A program made the position numbers and the translations under genes. Shown piece by piece: positions 1 to 8,399 of a stretch of 33,763 nt of DNA (its first letter is position 1; every line of letters begins with the position of its first letter). Below the pieces are notes generated by a model, which was given only the letters and a program-made list of their open reading frames with translations, was not told where the DNA came from and ran no database searches. Origin of the DNA: Desulfobacteraceae bacterium (lineage in GTDB: Bacteria > Desulfobacterota > Desulfobacteria > Desulfobacterales > Desulfolunaceae); contig JABXKT010000017.1 of assembly GCA_013619155.1 (NCBI GenBank), forward strand, positions 1-33,763, in the 5' to 3' direction.

Positions 1-16
1 CATCCAGCCCCAGCAA

Positions 17-118
17 GGGCGTCTCCCCTCCCCGGGGTTTCACCTTGACTTCTTGACCGCCCCCCCATAAATATTGAGGTTTTACACCATGGATTGATAG
101 AGACAAGGGGAGACGCCC
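17..118. other. Long-range inverted repeat upstream of the ABC binding-protein gene
   Basis: GGGCGTCTCCCCT at 17-29 is the exact reverse complement of AGGGGAGACGCCC at 106-118, a perfect 13-bp inverted repeat around a 76-nt spacer. The spacer holds a weak promoter-like pair, TTGACT at 45-50 and an AT-rich block near 66-73. The arms could fold in a leader RNA, or belong to the end of an upstream gene outside the window. The rest of 1-235 has no credible gene. The repeat is certain; its role is unknown. Confidence 0.45.
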
Positions 119-235
119 CGGCCTTCCCATGAAGTCGCAATACGGGGAGCGCGAAGGTATCGTCTCTTTTTGAGGCCCCTTGCCATGTAAGATAAAAAAA
201 GATGGGTATAAATCAAAATCTAAGGAGTGACAACG

Positions 236-1000
236 ATGGTAAAATTAACGAAGCTCATGGCCCTGATGGTCATGACCATGGTCTGCCTGGCCAGCGCAGC
301 CCCAGCCTCTGCCACAGATAAAAACTGGGAAAAAATCAAAAAATCTGGGGTACTCACGGTGGGCACAAGCCCGGACTACCCACCCTTCGAAAATATCGAC
401 CCGGCCACCAATGAGATGGTGGGCTTCGATATCGACCTCATCAAGGCGGTGGCCGGAAAACTGGGTCTTAAAACTCAATTTCAGTCCCTGGGATTTGATT
501 CCATCGTCATTGCGGTAAAGAACAGGCAGGTGAATCTGGGTATGTCCAGCTTCTCCATCACCGAAGAGCGCAAGCGCAGTATCGACTTCACCATCCCCTA
601 CTACATCAGCGGATCGGTGGTTCTCACCCTCGCCAATGCTGAGGAGAAAACCGTGGCCGACCTCGTCGGCAAGCGCGTGGCGGCCCAGATGGGATCCACC
701 TGTGCCGAGGCGGCCAAGACCATCGAAGGGGCCACGGCCCAGATCGTCGATGACGCCAACATCGCCGTCATGATGGTGAAAAACGGGGCCGTCCAGGGGG
801 CCGTCCTCGACATGGCCATCGCCGAAAACTATGCCAAGAGACCCGAGTTCACCCTCTTTAAAAAGCCCCTCACCTATGAGGAGACCGCAGCCATCATGCG
901 AAAAGGGTCCCCGGAGTTCCTCCAGGCCATCAACGGGGCCATCAAGGCCCTCGAAGCCGATGGAACCATCGCAACATTACGGACAAAGTGGGGCGTATAG
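236..1000 (+). CDS. Amino-acid ABC transporter substrate-binding protein
   Basis: Periplasmic solute-binding protein of the polar amino-acid family (SBP_bac_3), which captures an amino acid and delivers it to an ABC permease. The chosen ATG (236) follows AAGGAG at 222-227 by 8 nt; a GTG at 227 lies inside that binding site and is less likely. The product is 254 aa. It opens with a Lys-containing hydrophobic signal peptide ending in an Ala-rich AxA site (cleavage probably before TDKNW). The mature protein shows the family order: GVLTVGTSPDYPPFE, then GFDIDLIKAVA, then RxxxIDFTIPYY, and a C-terminal GTIATLRTKWG. It is followed by a strong hairpin and then a permease on the same strand. No ATPase gene is adjacent. 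The exact substrate cannot be read from the sequence. Confidence 0.93.
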   Translation: MVKLTKLMALMVMTMVCLASAAPASATDKNWEKIKKSGVLTVGTSPDYPPFENIDPATNEMVGFDIDLIKAVAGKLGLKTQFQSLGFDSIVIAVKNRQVNLGMSSFSITEERKRSIDFTIPYYISGSVVLTLANAEEKTVADLVGKRVAAQMGSTCAEAAKTIEGATAQIVDDANIAVMMVKNGAVQGAVLDMAIAENYAKRPEFTLFKKPLTYEETAAIMRKGSPEFLQAINGAIKALEADGTIATLRTKWGV

Positions 1001-1015
1001 AGCCTCAAAAACCCA

Positions 1016-1053
1016 TGATGGGGCCCCCGTCAGAGACGACTAGGGCCCCATCA
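1016..1053 (+). promoter_or_regulatory. Intercistronic hairpin between binding-protein and permease genes
   Basis: TGATGGGGCCC (1016-1026) and GGGCCCCATCA (1043-1053) form a perfect 11-bp stem. The loop contains a smaller CGTC/GACG pairing. No T-tract follows, so it is unlikely to be a full terminator. By analogy with other binding-protein operons it may protect the upstream mRNA and keep binding protein in excess over permease. The structure is seen; the role is inferred. Confidence 0.6.
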
Positions 1054-1076
1054 GAAACCAGATAAGGAACATCACC

Positions 1077-1751
1077 TTGATCGATTTTGCCTTGGTTTGG
1101 CAGCACAGACTCTTTCTACTAAATGGCGCCGTGGTCACCATCCAGCTCACCTGTGGAGCCCTGGTTATCGGTATTATTCTCGGCTGTCTGGCCGGGGTGG
1201 GACGCATTTCCAGAAACCGTTTTATCCAAGGGGTCTCCAGTATCTATGTCTATGTGCTGCGAGGCACCCCCATGCTGCTGCAGATCTTTTTCGTCTATTT
1301 TGGCCTACCCCAAATCTACCTGGCCCTGACGGGCTCCCCTTTCGTCCCATCGCCCATCAAGGCGGGCATCATCGCCCTGGGTATCAACTCGGGGGCCTAT
1401 GTCGCCGAGATCGTCCGCGCCGGTATCCAGGCCGTCCCCAAAGGCCAGATGGAAGCCTCACGATCCCTGGGCATGAACCACACCCAGGCCATGCGAGACG
1501 TCATCTTACCCCAGGCCTTCCGCAAGGTCATCCCCCCTTTGTGTAACGAGTTCATCGTGCTTCTCAAGGACACCTCCCTCGTCTCCGTCATCGGAGCCGG
1601 GGAGCTGATGTACTCGGCAAAGGTCATGGGTGCCAGATACTACGATTATGTTCAATTCCTCTTCGGGGCGGGTCTGGTCTACCTGGCCCTCACCTTCATC
1701 ATCTCCCAGGCCCTGGCCGCCGTAGAGCGAAAATTAGGCGTCAGCGATTAA
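1077..1751 (+). CDS. Amino-acid ABC transporter permease (HisM/GlnP family)
   Basis: Inner-membrane permease subunit, 224 aa, normal size for the polar amino-acid (HEQRo) family. It starts at a TTG (1077) with AAGGAA at 1064-1069 about 7 nt upstream; no ATG fits better. About five hydrophobic segments are visible. The ATPase-docking EAA loop is clear: EASRSLGMNHTQAMRDVILP, followed by QAFRKVIPP. The N-terminal part contains the typical YVYVLRGTPMLLQIFFVYFG stretch. It lies 76 bp downstream of the binding-protein gene and probably shares its transcript. The partner ATPase is missing here; the only polar amino-acid-type ATPase in the window is at 24163-24891 on the other strand. Confidence 0.94.
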   Translation: MIDFALVWQHRLFLLNGAVVTIQLTCGALVIGIILGCLAGVGRISRNRFIQGVSSIYVYVLRGTPMLLQIFFVYFGLPQIYLALTGSPFVPSPIKAGIIALGINSGAYVAEIVRAGIQAVPKGQMEASRSLGMNHTQAMRDVILPQAFRKVIPPLCNEFIVLLKDTSLVSVIGAGELMYSAKVMGARYYDYVQFLFGAGLVYLALTFIISQALAAVERKLGVSD

Positions 1752-1793
1752 GCATCCCCCCAAGAGACACCCAAATCCTCGGGGCAGAACCTA

Positions 1794-1816
1794 GGGGGCC
1801 AAAAAAGGCCCCCCTT
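1794..1816. terminator. Hairpin between convergent permease and MCP genes
   Basis: GGGGGCC (1794-1800), loop AAAAAA, GGCCCCC (1807-1813), then CTT. It lies between the end of the plus-strand permease gene (1751) and the end of the minus-strand MCP gene (1839). The T-run is short, so terminator strength is uncertain. Confidence 0.55.
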
Positions 1817-1838
1817 AATACGATGGCGTGGTTCACCA

Positions 1839-3881
1839 TCACACGGTGAACCGATTCACCATCCCTTTCAGAGTCTCCGCCAGGGCCAAGAGCTCTTTGG
1901 CGTTCACACTCACCGTGGCACTGTTTTCCGTGGTATGGCGTGAATTGTCAGTCACCTCGGCGATATCCTCGGCAATCTCTTCGGAGAGCCGTGTGCTTCG
2001 GGCGATACGATCATTGATCGCCACCATTCCCTGGGACGCCTGGGCCGCATTCCGCGAGATCTCCTCGGTCGTGATGGCCTGCTCGGCCACGGCCGTGGCA
2101 ATGGTCGACGAGACCTGGCTAATCTCCTCTATGATCGCCTCCACCTCACCAATGGAGGCCACGGTGACCATGGTGGCCCCTTGAATCCCCTTGACCTCCT
2201 CCCGGATATTGCCCGTCGCTTCGGAGGTGAGTCTGGCAAGCTCCTTGATCTCCTGGGCAACAATGGCAAAACCCCGGCCCGCCTCTCCGGCCCTGGCCGC
2301 CTCGATGGTGGCATTTAAGGCCAGAAGATTCGTCTGATCGGAGATATTCGTGATCATTTCTGTGACCTTACTGATCTCCTCGGCGGCCAGCCCCAGCTCG
2401 CGAATCGTCTCCGATGCTTGCTGGGACTTCTCCACAGCAGACCGGACAATGGCCGAGGAGAACTCGGTACGACTGGCCACCTCCCGAATGGTGACGGCCA
2501 TCGCTTCCGAGGCCGTGGCCACAATGGATACGTTTTCAGAGGCACTCTCGGCCTCTGTGGAGACCCTCACCATACCGGCACTCATCTCCCCAACCGCGGC
2601 GGCCACCTTCTCCGTATTGAGACAGGTATGGTCCGCACTCTGATTCATCTCAGAGGAGATCTCCACAAGCTCTGTGGACGAGGTGGAGAGGGTCTCCACC
2701 CCGGTGCTCACCTCCCCTAAGAGCCCACCGATATATGCCGTCACCTTATCCAGAGAGGCCACCAGTCGTCCAATTTCGTCATTTCGACGCCGCACCAGGG
2801 TGTGGGTCAGATCGCCGGTGGCCATGATCTCCACGTGATCGGTGATCTCTAGGATGGGCCTGGAGACATTATCGGCAATCATGTACGCCATCCCACTCAT
2901 AAAAATCACAATGACCAGCCCGCCCAGAATCAAGCGATTCCTCAAGGAGTCAACACTGGCCATGATCTCTTTTTCAGGGACCAACAGCATCAGAGACGAG
3001 GTGCCGGTCTCGATGGGTTCATAGACGAAAACCACACGCTCTCCGGTGGTGGGATCGTGGGCGAATCGCATACCGGCCGTGCCCGTTTTCACGTCGTCAC
3101 CGATCGCCTTAAAAATTGACGTCTCGTCACCCTCTGCAAAATCGTAAACGGTCTTCTCGCCAATGAGACGCTTATCCTTGGCCGAGATAAAAATACCGGC
3201 ATTACTCATCATCATGGCATAACCCGTATCCAAGATACGGATATTGCTCACCATGGCATCGATGCTCCCAAGCTCCACATCCACCCCAGCCACCCCAACA
3301 AAGGTGTGATTCCGGATAATGGGAGAGATATACCCCATCAAGAGAATATTTTCGTACAGCTGCGCCTGGTTGATATAATCTCTTTTCGTCCGCCTCGGCT
3401 CGGTATACCAGTGGCTGGTCTCATAATCCATCAGGGGAAACAACCCGATCTCACCCTCACTTCGATACCAGGAGGGCACAAATCGCCCGGTATCATCATG
3501 GCCCGGAGCGCCTATAAAATTGGCATCGTGACCATCGAAGGCGTTGGGTTCAAAACCGATAAAGGTCCCCACCAGACTCTCATCTTTTTTTATCCACGCC
3601 TCGAGAATATTAATGATCTCATCCCGGCTCGCCGTCTCCGCATCGTAGTTTTCCATGACAATGGCCATGGATTGGGCCATGGTCTTCTTATTCGTCATAT
3701 CTGAATTGATCTTATAAGCATAATGCTTGGCCGTCTCACGGATCATCTTAAACTGTTCTGTCCGGGTCTGTTTTGAGACCGTGACAATCGTCAAAAATAT
3801 AAAAATGGCCAGAAACAGGCCATTGGCAAGGGTAATCGCATACATCAGTTTTTTCTTAAACGAGATATCACGCCATCTCAC
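1839..3881 (-). CDS. Methyl-accepting chemotaxis protein with dCache sensor
   Basis: Membrane chemoreceptor that signals to CheA/CheW. The start is taken as GTG at 3881 because GGAGG lies 6 nt before it; the frame stays open to 3950 but that part reads as an arginine-rich leader. The product is 680 aa. Order: TM1 about 12-33, a double-Cache periplasmic sensor about 40-305 (with GVAGVDVELGSI), TM2 about 316-336, HAMP to about 390, then a long coiled-coil signalling domain. The hairpin tip is present ([20 protein letters not shown]). There is no C-terminal CheR-binding pentapeptide; the protein ends NRFTV. dCache domains typically bind amino acids or other small ligands. It is divergent from the alcohol dehydrogenase gene. 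No che genes are in the window. Confidence 0.95.
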   Translation of the reverse strand: MRWRDISFKKKLMYAITLANGLFLAIFIFLTIVTVSKQTRTEQFKMIRETAKHYAYKINSDMTNKKTMAQSMAIVMENYDAETASRDEIINILEAWIKKDESLVGTFIGFEPNAFDGHDANFIGAPGHDDTGRFVPSWYRSEGEIGLFPLMDYETSHWYTEPRRTKRDYINQAQLYENILLMGYISPIIRNHTFVGVAGVDVELGSIDAMVSNIRILDTGYAMMMSNAGIFISAKDKRLIGEKTVYDFAEGDETSIFKAIGDDVKTGTAGMRFAHDPTTGERVVFVYEPIETGTSSLMLLVPEKEIMASVDSLRNRLILGGLVIVIFMSGMAYMIADNVSRPILEITDHVEIMATGDLTHTLVRRRNDEIGRLVASLDKVTAYIGGLLGEVSTGVETLSTSSTELVEISSEMNQSADHTCLNTEKVAAAVGEMSAGMVRVSTEAESASENVSIVATASEAMAVTIREVASRTEFSSAIVRSAVEKSQQASETIRELGLAAEEISKVTEMITNISDQTNLLALNATIEAARAGEAGRGFAIVAQEIKELARLTSEATGNIREEVKGIQGATMVTVASIGEVEAIIEEISQVSSTIATAVAEQAITTEEISRNAAQASQGMVAINDRIARSTRLSEEIAEDIAEVTDNSRHTTENSATVSVNAKELLALAETLKGMVNRFTV

Positions 3882-4183
3882 TGCACACCTCCGCTTTCGG
3901 GGCTGTCTCACCCTGCCTGGATAATGACGGCCACGAGACACATGATTCATTAAAAAATGACCATAGAAACAAACAAAATATTTTACTTATTTCCATATTA
4001 AGAGATAATTATAGGATATAATCGACAGAAAAAGAGATAAGCTGAACACTTATTTTACCATGCCCTTAAAATTTATAAGGGGGGCATCGGCACGCTCCGG
4101 CAGTCAGGAGAGGTCCCCTGGTCAGATCGCACTCTCGCACCCGCCACCGGCGGCGTGCCCACCCAAGAGATGAGGAGTCCATC
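3882..4183. promoter_or_regulatory. AT-rich divergent intergenic region with palindrome
   Basis: This 302-bp gap separates the divergent MCP and alcohol dehydrogenase genes. 3950-4080 is much more AT-rich than the surroundings, as expected for promoters. CCTTAAAATTTATAAGG at 4064-4080 is a near-perfect palindrome and a possible operator. I found no convincing sigma28 or sigma54 promoter here. No gene is visible. Confidence 0.35.
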
Positions 4184-5341
4184 ATGCGCAACTTTACCTT
4201 TCACAACCCCACCCGTATCCTCTTCGGCACGAACCGCATGGAGGAGCTCGCCTCAGAGATTCCCGCCGGTGCCCATGTGATGATCACCTACGGCGGGGGC
4301 AGTATTATCAAAAACGGCACCATGGACCGTATCAAGGCCGCCCTCGCCGACTTTCCGGTGAGCGAATTCGGCGGTATCGAGCCCAATCCGAGCTATGAGA
4401 CCCTCATGAAATGTGTGGAACGGGTAAAGGGGAAGGGGGTGGATTTTCTTCTGGCCGCCGGGGGCGGTTCGGTCATCGATGGCACCAAGTTCATTGCGGC
4501 GGCGGCCCTCTACCCAGGAGAGCCCTGGGAGATCCTGGAGACCCATGGGGCGAAGATAAGCGAGGCGATGCCCTTTGGCACCCTCCTCACCCTTCCGGCC
4601 ACGGGCTCGGAGATGAACAGCGGGGCGGTGATCACGCGGACAGAGATTCAGGCCAAGCGCGTCTTCTCCCACCCATCGGTCTTCCCGGTATTCTCCCTTC
4701 TCGATCCCACCCAGAGTTTCACCCTTCCCGAGCGCCAGGTGGCCAACGGGGTGGTGGATGCCTTCATCCACGTCATGGAGCAGTACCTCACCTTCCCGGT
4801 GAATGCCGGAGTCCAGGACCGATTCAGCGAGGGCCTCCTCCTGACCCTCCTGGAAGAGGGGCCCAAGGCCTTAAGCGAGCCCGACAACTACGCGGTGCGC
4901 GCCAACATCATGTGGGCGGCCACCCTGGCCTTAAACGGCCTCATCGGATCCGGTGTGCCCCAGGACTGGGCCACCCACATGGTGGGCCACGAGATCACCG
5001 CCCTCCACGGCGTGGATCATGCCCGCACCCTGGCCGTGGTCCTGCCCGCCATGATGGAGGCCAGGCGTGAGGAGAAGAGAGAGAAACTCCTCCAATACGC
5101 GGCGCGCATCTGGCACCTCACAGAAGGGTCCGAGGCGGAACGGATCACCGAGGCCATCGCCCGGACCCGCGCCTTCTTTGAGGCCATGGGTATCCCCACA
5201 CGCCTTAGGGATTATGGTATCGACGAGGCGGCCATCGCCAAGATCTGCGACCAACTCCGCGCCCACGGCCTGGTTGGGCTGGGCGAACACGCCACCCTTA
5301 CCCCCGTGGAAGTAGCCAAGATTCTTACGGCGTCTCTTTAA
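4184..5341 (+). CDS. Iron-containing alcohol dehydrogenase (YqhD/BDH type)
   Basis: Cytoplasmic NAD(P)H-dependent alcohol dehydrogenase/aldehyde reductase of the group III iron-type family. At 385 aa it matches E. coli YqhD in length. ATG 4184 follows GAGGAG about 7 nt upstream. The nucleotide-binding region shows GGGSVIDGTKF at about 94-103. TLPATGSEMNSGAVITR lies at about 136-152. The metal ligands are all present: Asp192 and His196 (VDAFIHVMEQY), His265 (ATHMVGHE) and His279 (GVDHARTLAVVLP). Each sits two residues before the YqhD ligands as I remember them (194, 198, 267, 281), supporting an active enzyme. Likely role is interconversion of short-chain aldehydes and alcohols. It stands alone, followed by hairpins. 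The symbol yqhD or bdh is not assigned because the substrate cannot be judged. Confidence 0.93.
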   Translation: MRNFTFHNPTRILFGTNRMEELASEIPAGAHVMITYGGGSIIKNGTMDRIKAALADFPVSEFGGIEPNPSYETLMKCVERVKGKGVDFLLAAGGGSVIDGTKFIAAAALYPGEPWEILETHGAKISEAMPFGTLLTLPATGSEMNSGAVITRTEIQAKRVFSHPSVFPVFSLLDPTQSFTLPERQVANGVVDAFIHVMEQYLTFPVNAGVQDRFSEGLLLTLLEEGPKALSEPDNYAVRANIMWAATLALNGLIGSGVPQDWATHMVGHEITALHGVDHARTLAVVLPAMMEARREEKREKLLQYAARIWHLTEGSEAERITEAIARTRAFFEAMGIPTRLRDYGIDEAAIAKICDQLRAHGLVGLGEHATLTPVEVAKILTASL

Positions 5342-5353
5342 AAAACAAAAAAA

Positions 5354-5429
5354 TCCCAGGGGTTCTCTCGATTTAGAAATGATCGAAAAAACCCGTGGGA
5401 TCGTCAGTAAAACGCCCTGAAGGGCGTTT
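5354..5429. terminator. Two hairpins after the alcohol dehydrogenase gene
   Basis: First hairpin: TCCCAGGGGTT (5354-5364) pairs with AACCCGTGGGA (5390-5400), with one central mismatch. It is flanked on its left by an A-run that becomes a T-run on the minus strand. Second hairpin: AAACGCCCT, loop GA, AGGGCGTTT (5410-5429), a perfect 9-bp stem directly abutting the repeat element that starts at 5430. Together they probably end the alcohol dehydrogenase transcript. Confidence 0.5.
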
Positions 5430-5765
5430 GTAACTATTCAGCGATGCCTTCTAGGGTCAAAGTTCGGGAAAAACGTGCCTCCGGCAGCGAGGTGTGCCAC
5501 CTCGAGGGGCAGGTTGCGAAGGCACTCTGCCCCTCGTTCCTCGGGTTAGATCACATTCGCCTTGGCTTTTAGATTCACCGAAGGCGTGTCTTTATACGAT
5601 CTGTTTATCAAACCGTGCCTTATAAAATATAGGGTAAACGTTTGGCTCCAGGCAGGGCCGCCGGAGGCATCTTTAAGCTATCTGCCCCCGGCAGCTCTTT
5701 TTCTCAAAAAGCACCGCAAAAATGGTCCAATAACAGGTATTTTATCAGTGAGCCGAATAGTTACG
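5430..5765. repeat. Composite intergenic repeat with terminal inverted repeats
   Basis: The ends are inverted copies: GTAACTATTCAGC (5430-5442) and GCCGAATAGTTAC (5753-5765), 12 of 13 pairing. Nested inside is a second pair, CCTCCGG (5478-5484) and GGCCGCCGGAGG (5656-5667). The nested part holds a hairpin CGAGGTG/CACCTCG (5488-5504) that recurs at 19005-19021, and CTCGTTCCTCGGG (5533-5545) that recurs inverted at 21892-21904. Its right part (about 5682-5765) resembles, inverted, 18455-18546. No gene is encoded. It looks like a mosaic MITE- or REP-like element. Confidence 0.7.
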
Positions 5766-5777
5766 AACGGTTCCTCC

Positions 5778-6068
5778 TTAGGTCGGCAGAAGGGCCCCAT
5801 ACCCCTCGGCTACCATGGAGGGGATAAATTCGGTGACCTCATAATCGGCCACCCCTTCCGTGGCGAAGGGATCCTCGGCCAAAACAGCGTCCAGGGCCTC
5901 CCGGGAGGGCATCTCGGCCAAAATAATCCCTCCGGTGCGAGGCACCTTGCGACCCGATGCGATAAAATACCCCTTCTCATACTGCGCCTTCAGATAGGTG
6001 ATATGGGCATCTAAGTTCGCCTCCACCGTCTCCATGCCACATCGATAGGTGATCGATACGATATACAT
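5778..6068 (-). CDS. YciI-like protein
   Basis: Small cytoplasmic protein of 96 aa with the alpha-beta ferredoxin-like fold of the YciI/YCII family. Start ATG 6068 follows AAAGGAG by 7 nt; a longer frame upstream lacks such a site. Features matching the family are an opening beta strand (MYIVSITY), HITYLKAQYEKGYFIASGRK with the conserved His, GGIILAEMPSREALDAVLAEDPF, and a final EFIPSM strand. The DPF segment is typical. Family functions are poorly defined; some members are dehalogenase- or muconolactone-isomerase-like. It stands alone between a repeat element and an MCP gene on the same strand. The family assignment is fairly sure; the function is unknown. Confidence 0.85.
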   Translation of the reverse strand: MYIVSITYRCGMETVEANLDAHITYLKAQYEKGYFIASGRKVPRTGGIILAEMPSREALDAVLAEDPFATEGVADYEVTEFIPSMVAEGYGALLPT

Positions 6069-6240
6069 ATGTGTGCTCCTTTGGCTGATCCTCATCACAA
6101 TCCGGCACCAGAAGATATGAAGGGACGGGCCCTCTTTTCATAAAATCCGCCGGTACCCACTTGCGGTAAAGAATCACAGATGACTCGACGGCTCAAGGCC
6201 CGTCCATCGCCCCGGCCTTAAAGAAGGGCCATGGAAACCC

Positions 6241-7869
6241 TTAGATCGTGAATTGCTGGATGGCCCTCTCCTGCTCCTCCGAGAGACGATTTAAGGTAGC
6301 GGCCTCTGAGGCCACCTGGGTACTGCCCTCACTGATCCCCCGGGTATCCCGGTTCAATTCACCAATATCCCTGGCCACGCTGCCCACGGCCAGGGAGGTA
6401 TCGGCAATATTCATCGCCACCTCCTGGATACCCAGGGAGGCCTGATCGATATTATCGGAGATCTCCCGGGTGGTGACGGACTGCTCCTCCACGGCGGCGG
6501 AGATCCCCACCACGACCTCGTCGATACCGTGGACCACCGCATTGATCCCCTGCACCTCCTGAACGGCCTCTTCGGTGGCCGCCTGAATCAGGGCCACTCG
6601 GTTGCGGATATTATCCGTAGCCTCGGCGGTCTGACGGGCCAGATCCTTAATCTCATCGGCCACGACGGCAAACCCCCGACCGGCATCCCCGGCCCGAGCC
6701 GCCTCGATGGTGGCATTTAGGGCGAGAAGATGGGTCTGCTCGGAGATCTCGGTAATGGCCTTGGTGACCTGGCCAATCTTCTGAGCCGCCTCCCCCAGGG
6801 AGGCGATCTTACCGGCGGAGGTGTCGGTCTGCATCACAGCCCCTGCGGTGATCTCCGTGGCCCTGCCCGTACTGGCGGCAATCTCCCCTATGGTCACCAT
6901 CATCTGTTCCGTGGAACCCGAGATAATCCCCACATTGGTGGATGCCTCCTCCACGGCAGCGGCAACGGAGTTCATATTTTGGCTCATCTGCTCCACCGAG
7001 GCGGCCACAGAGTGAGACTTGCCGGAGATGGACTCGAGGCCATCGGCCATGCCCCCAGAGAGGGTACGTAAGGTGCCAGAGGTATCAAAGAGAGTTCTGG
7101 AGTGATGGGCCACTCCAACGAGCATACGCTTCATCTCGGCGGCCATGGTGTCAAGACTCGTGCCGATACGGCCCAGCTCATCCCCCCCACCAATCCCGGA
7201 GATGGCATTGAGGTCCCCGGACCCCAAGCTATGGGCAAACATCTCTACCCGAGACAGGCGTCTCAAAAGATGAAAGGTCATACGAATCCCCAGGGCCATC
7301 ATGACAAGCCCTGCGGCAATGCCACCAATCTGAAGATAGTAGAGACGGGAGAGCTTCGCCTCGGAGGCGCCCTGCATGAGCACCACTGCACCGTTCATCT
7401 CGGCCAGGAGGCTGAGGTTGTTGGCCTTTACCCAGGTGAGGCTGGCTCCCGCCCCATCGCCCCCGTCAGCCACCCGGTCCAGATGGCCGTAAAAATTCTG
7501 CCATAGCGAGGAGACTCTATCCAGCTGCCCCCTCACCGCCCCGTGGGCCGCCGGACAGTGGCGGTATTGTGTGGTATCCAGATCAAGGGAGAGGGGGGCC
7601 TGTCCCGAATGGGTCAAGGCCTTTAAGGTGAGATCGAAGACCGTTGCCGTATTGAGCAGCGCCTCCAAGAGATCCGGATCCGACGTGGCCCGAAAGTCGA
7701 TCATCTCTTTGGTCATCTTCTGGGAGAGCATGCGCTGACGCCCCGCAAGGTTAATGATGAGCCCATCATCCCGCATCTGACCCGAGACCCACACGGTGGA
7801 AAGAAACATAAAAATAACAATCGCCGAAAAACCCACCATCAAAAGTGTCTGCTTCGCCTTAATACTCAT
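6241..7869 (-). CDS. Methyl-accepting chemotaxis protein with PilJ/NarX-type N-terminal domain
   Basis: Chemoreceptor of 542 aa. ATG 7869 is preferred (GGTGGAG 4 nt upstream, and MSIKAKQ is a normal MCP opening) over TTG 7899. Order: TM1 about 8-30, a periplasmic helical domain, TM2 about 178-200, HAMP about 200-252, then the cytoplasmic signalling domain with [20 protein letters not shown]. The periplasmic part begins with [12 protein letters not shown] at 41-52, the hallmark of the PilJ / nitrate-sensor (NarX P-box-like) N-terminal family. In NarX this motif contacts nitrate; in PilJ-type receptors the ligand is mostly unknown. The protein ends QQFTI with no CheR pentapeptide. It is transcribed alone, toward the YciI-like gene. 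Confidence 0.93.
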   Translation of the reverse strand: MSIKAKQTLLMVGFSAIVIFMFLSTVWVSGQMRDDGLIINLAGRQRMLSQKMTKEMIDFRATSDPDLLEALLNTATVFDLTLKALTHSGQAPLSLDLDTTQYRHCPAAHGAVRGQLDRVSSLWQNFYGHLDRVADGGDGAGASLTWVKANNLSLLAEMNGAVVLMQGASEAKLSRLYYLQIGGIAAGLVMMALGIRMTFHLLRRLSRVEMFAHSLGSGDLNAISGIGGGDELGRIGTSLDTMAAEMKRMLVGVAHHSRTLFDTSGTLRTLSGGMADGLESISGKSHSVAASVEQMSQNMNSVAAAVEEASTNVGIISGSTEQMMVTIGEIAASTGRATEITAGAVMQTDTSAGKIASLGEAAQKIGQVTKAITEISEQTHLLALNATIEAARAGDAGRGFAVVADEIKDLARQTAEATDNIRNRVALIQAATEEAVQEVQGINAVVHGIDEVVVGISAAVEEQSVTTREISDNIDQASLGIQEVAMNIADTSLAVGSVARDIGELNRDTRGISEGSTQVASEAATLNRLSEEQERAIQQFTI

Positions 7870-8399
7870 CGATCTCCACCCCGTTGCAAATAATCTCAAA
7901 AATAAAGTTGGGTCTCACACGATCCGGGCATTACCCAAAAAAAAGCACCCATGACCCAGATGCCACAAGAGATCCATATCAACATTCGTGCCAAAATGGC
8001 CGGTGACGACATCGCCCCGTCCCCCACAAAAGAGCAAAAAGGACCATCTATCGCACCGTTTCACAGCACGATTCAAGCCCTTAGCCTAGAGGCCCTGCCA
8101 TGCCCCCCCCTCATCCACCCCAAAAAAAGAGGGGACACGTCTTAAAAACAATCTGTCCCATCCATAAAAAGCCTGCACCAACTGTGTATCAAAAAAACGT
8201 CTCTTCGGCCCTCGGCCCGAAGGGGTGGAGAGCCCCCCCGACACCGGAGCTCCCCTTTAAAGACACCAAAGGTCGCTCCGGCTCTCCGTCCCTTTTCTAT
8301 TGCCCCACCCCCCTCAAACCGGGTAAATAAGGCGAACTCACCTCCGCCCGCGGGTGTATACACCCCGAGGAGCGGCCCCTTTAGCCCGAACCCCATGGC
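7870..8399. other. 530-bp divergent intergenic region
   Basis: This gap separates the minus-strand MCP from the plus-strand hydrolase. Frames open here have poor composition and no binding sites, so I call no gene. Visible structures are GGGACA/TGTCCC around a 16-nt loop (about 8133-8160), a CTTCGG/CCCGAAG hairpin (about 8202-8222), and GC-rich inverted blocks between 8230 and 8300. None has the form of a terminator or a riboswitch I recognise. Confidence 0.4.

Noticed and set aside
4019..4045. Possible sigma28 site upstream of the dCache MCP (TAATCGAC on the plus strand).
   Set aside because: The -10 matches only 6 of 8 and the -35 position reads TCAG rather than TAAA.
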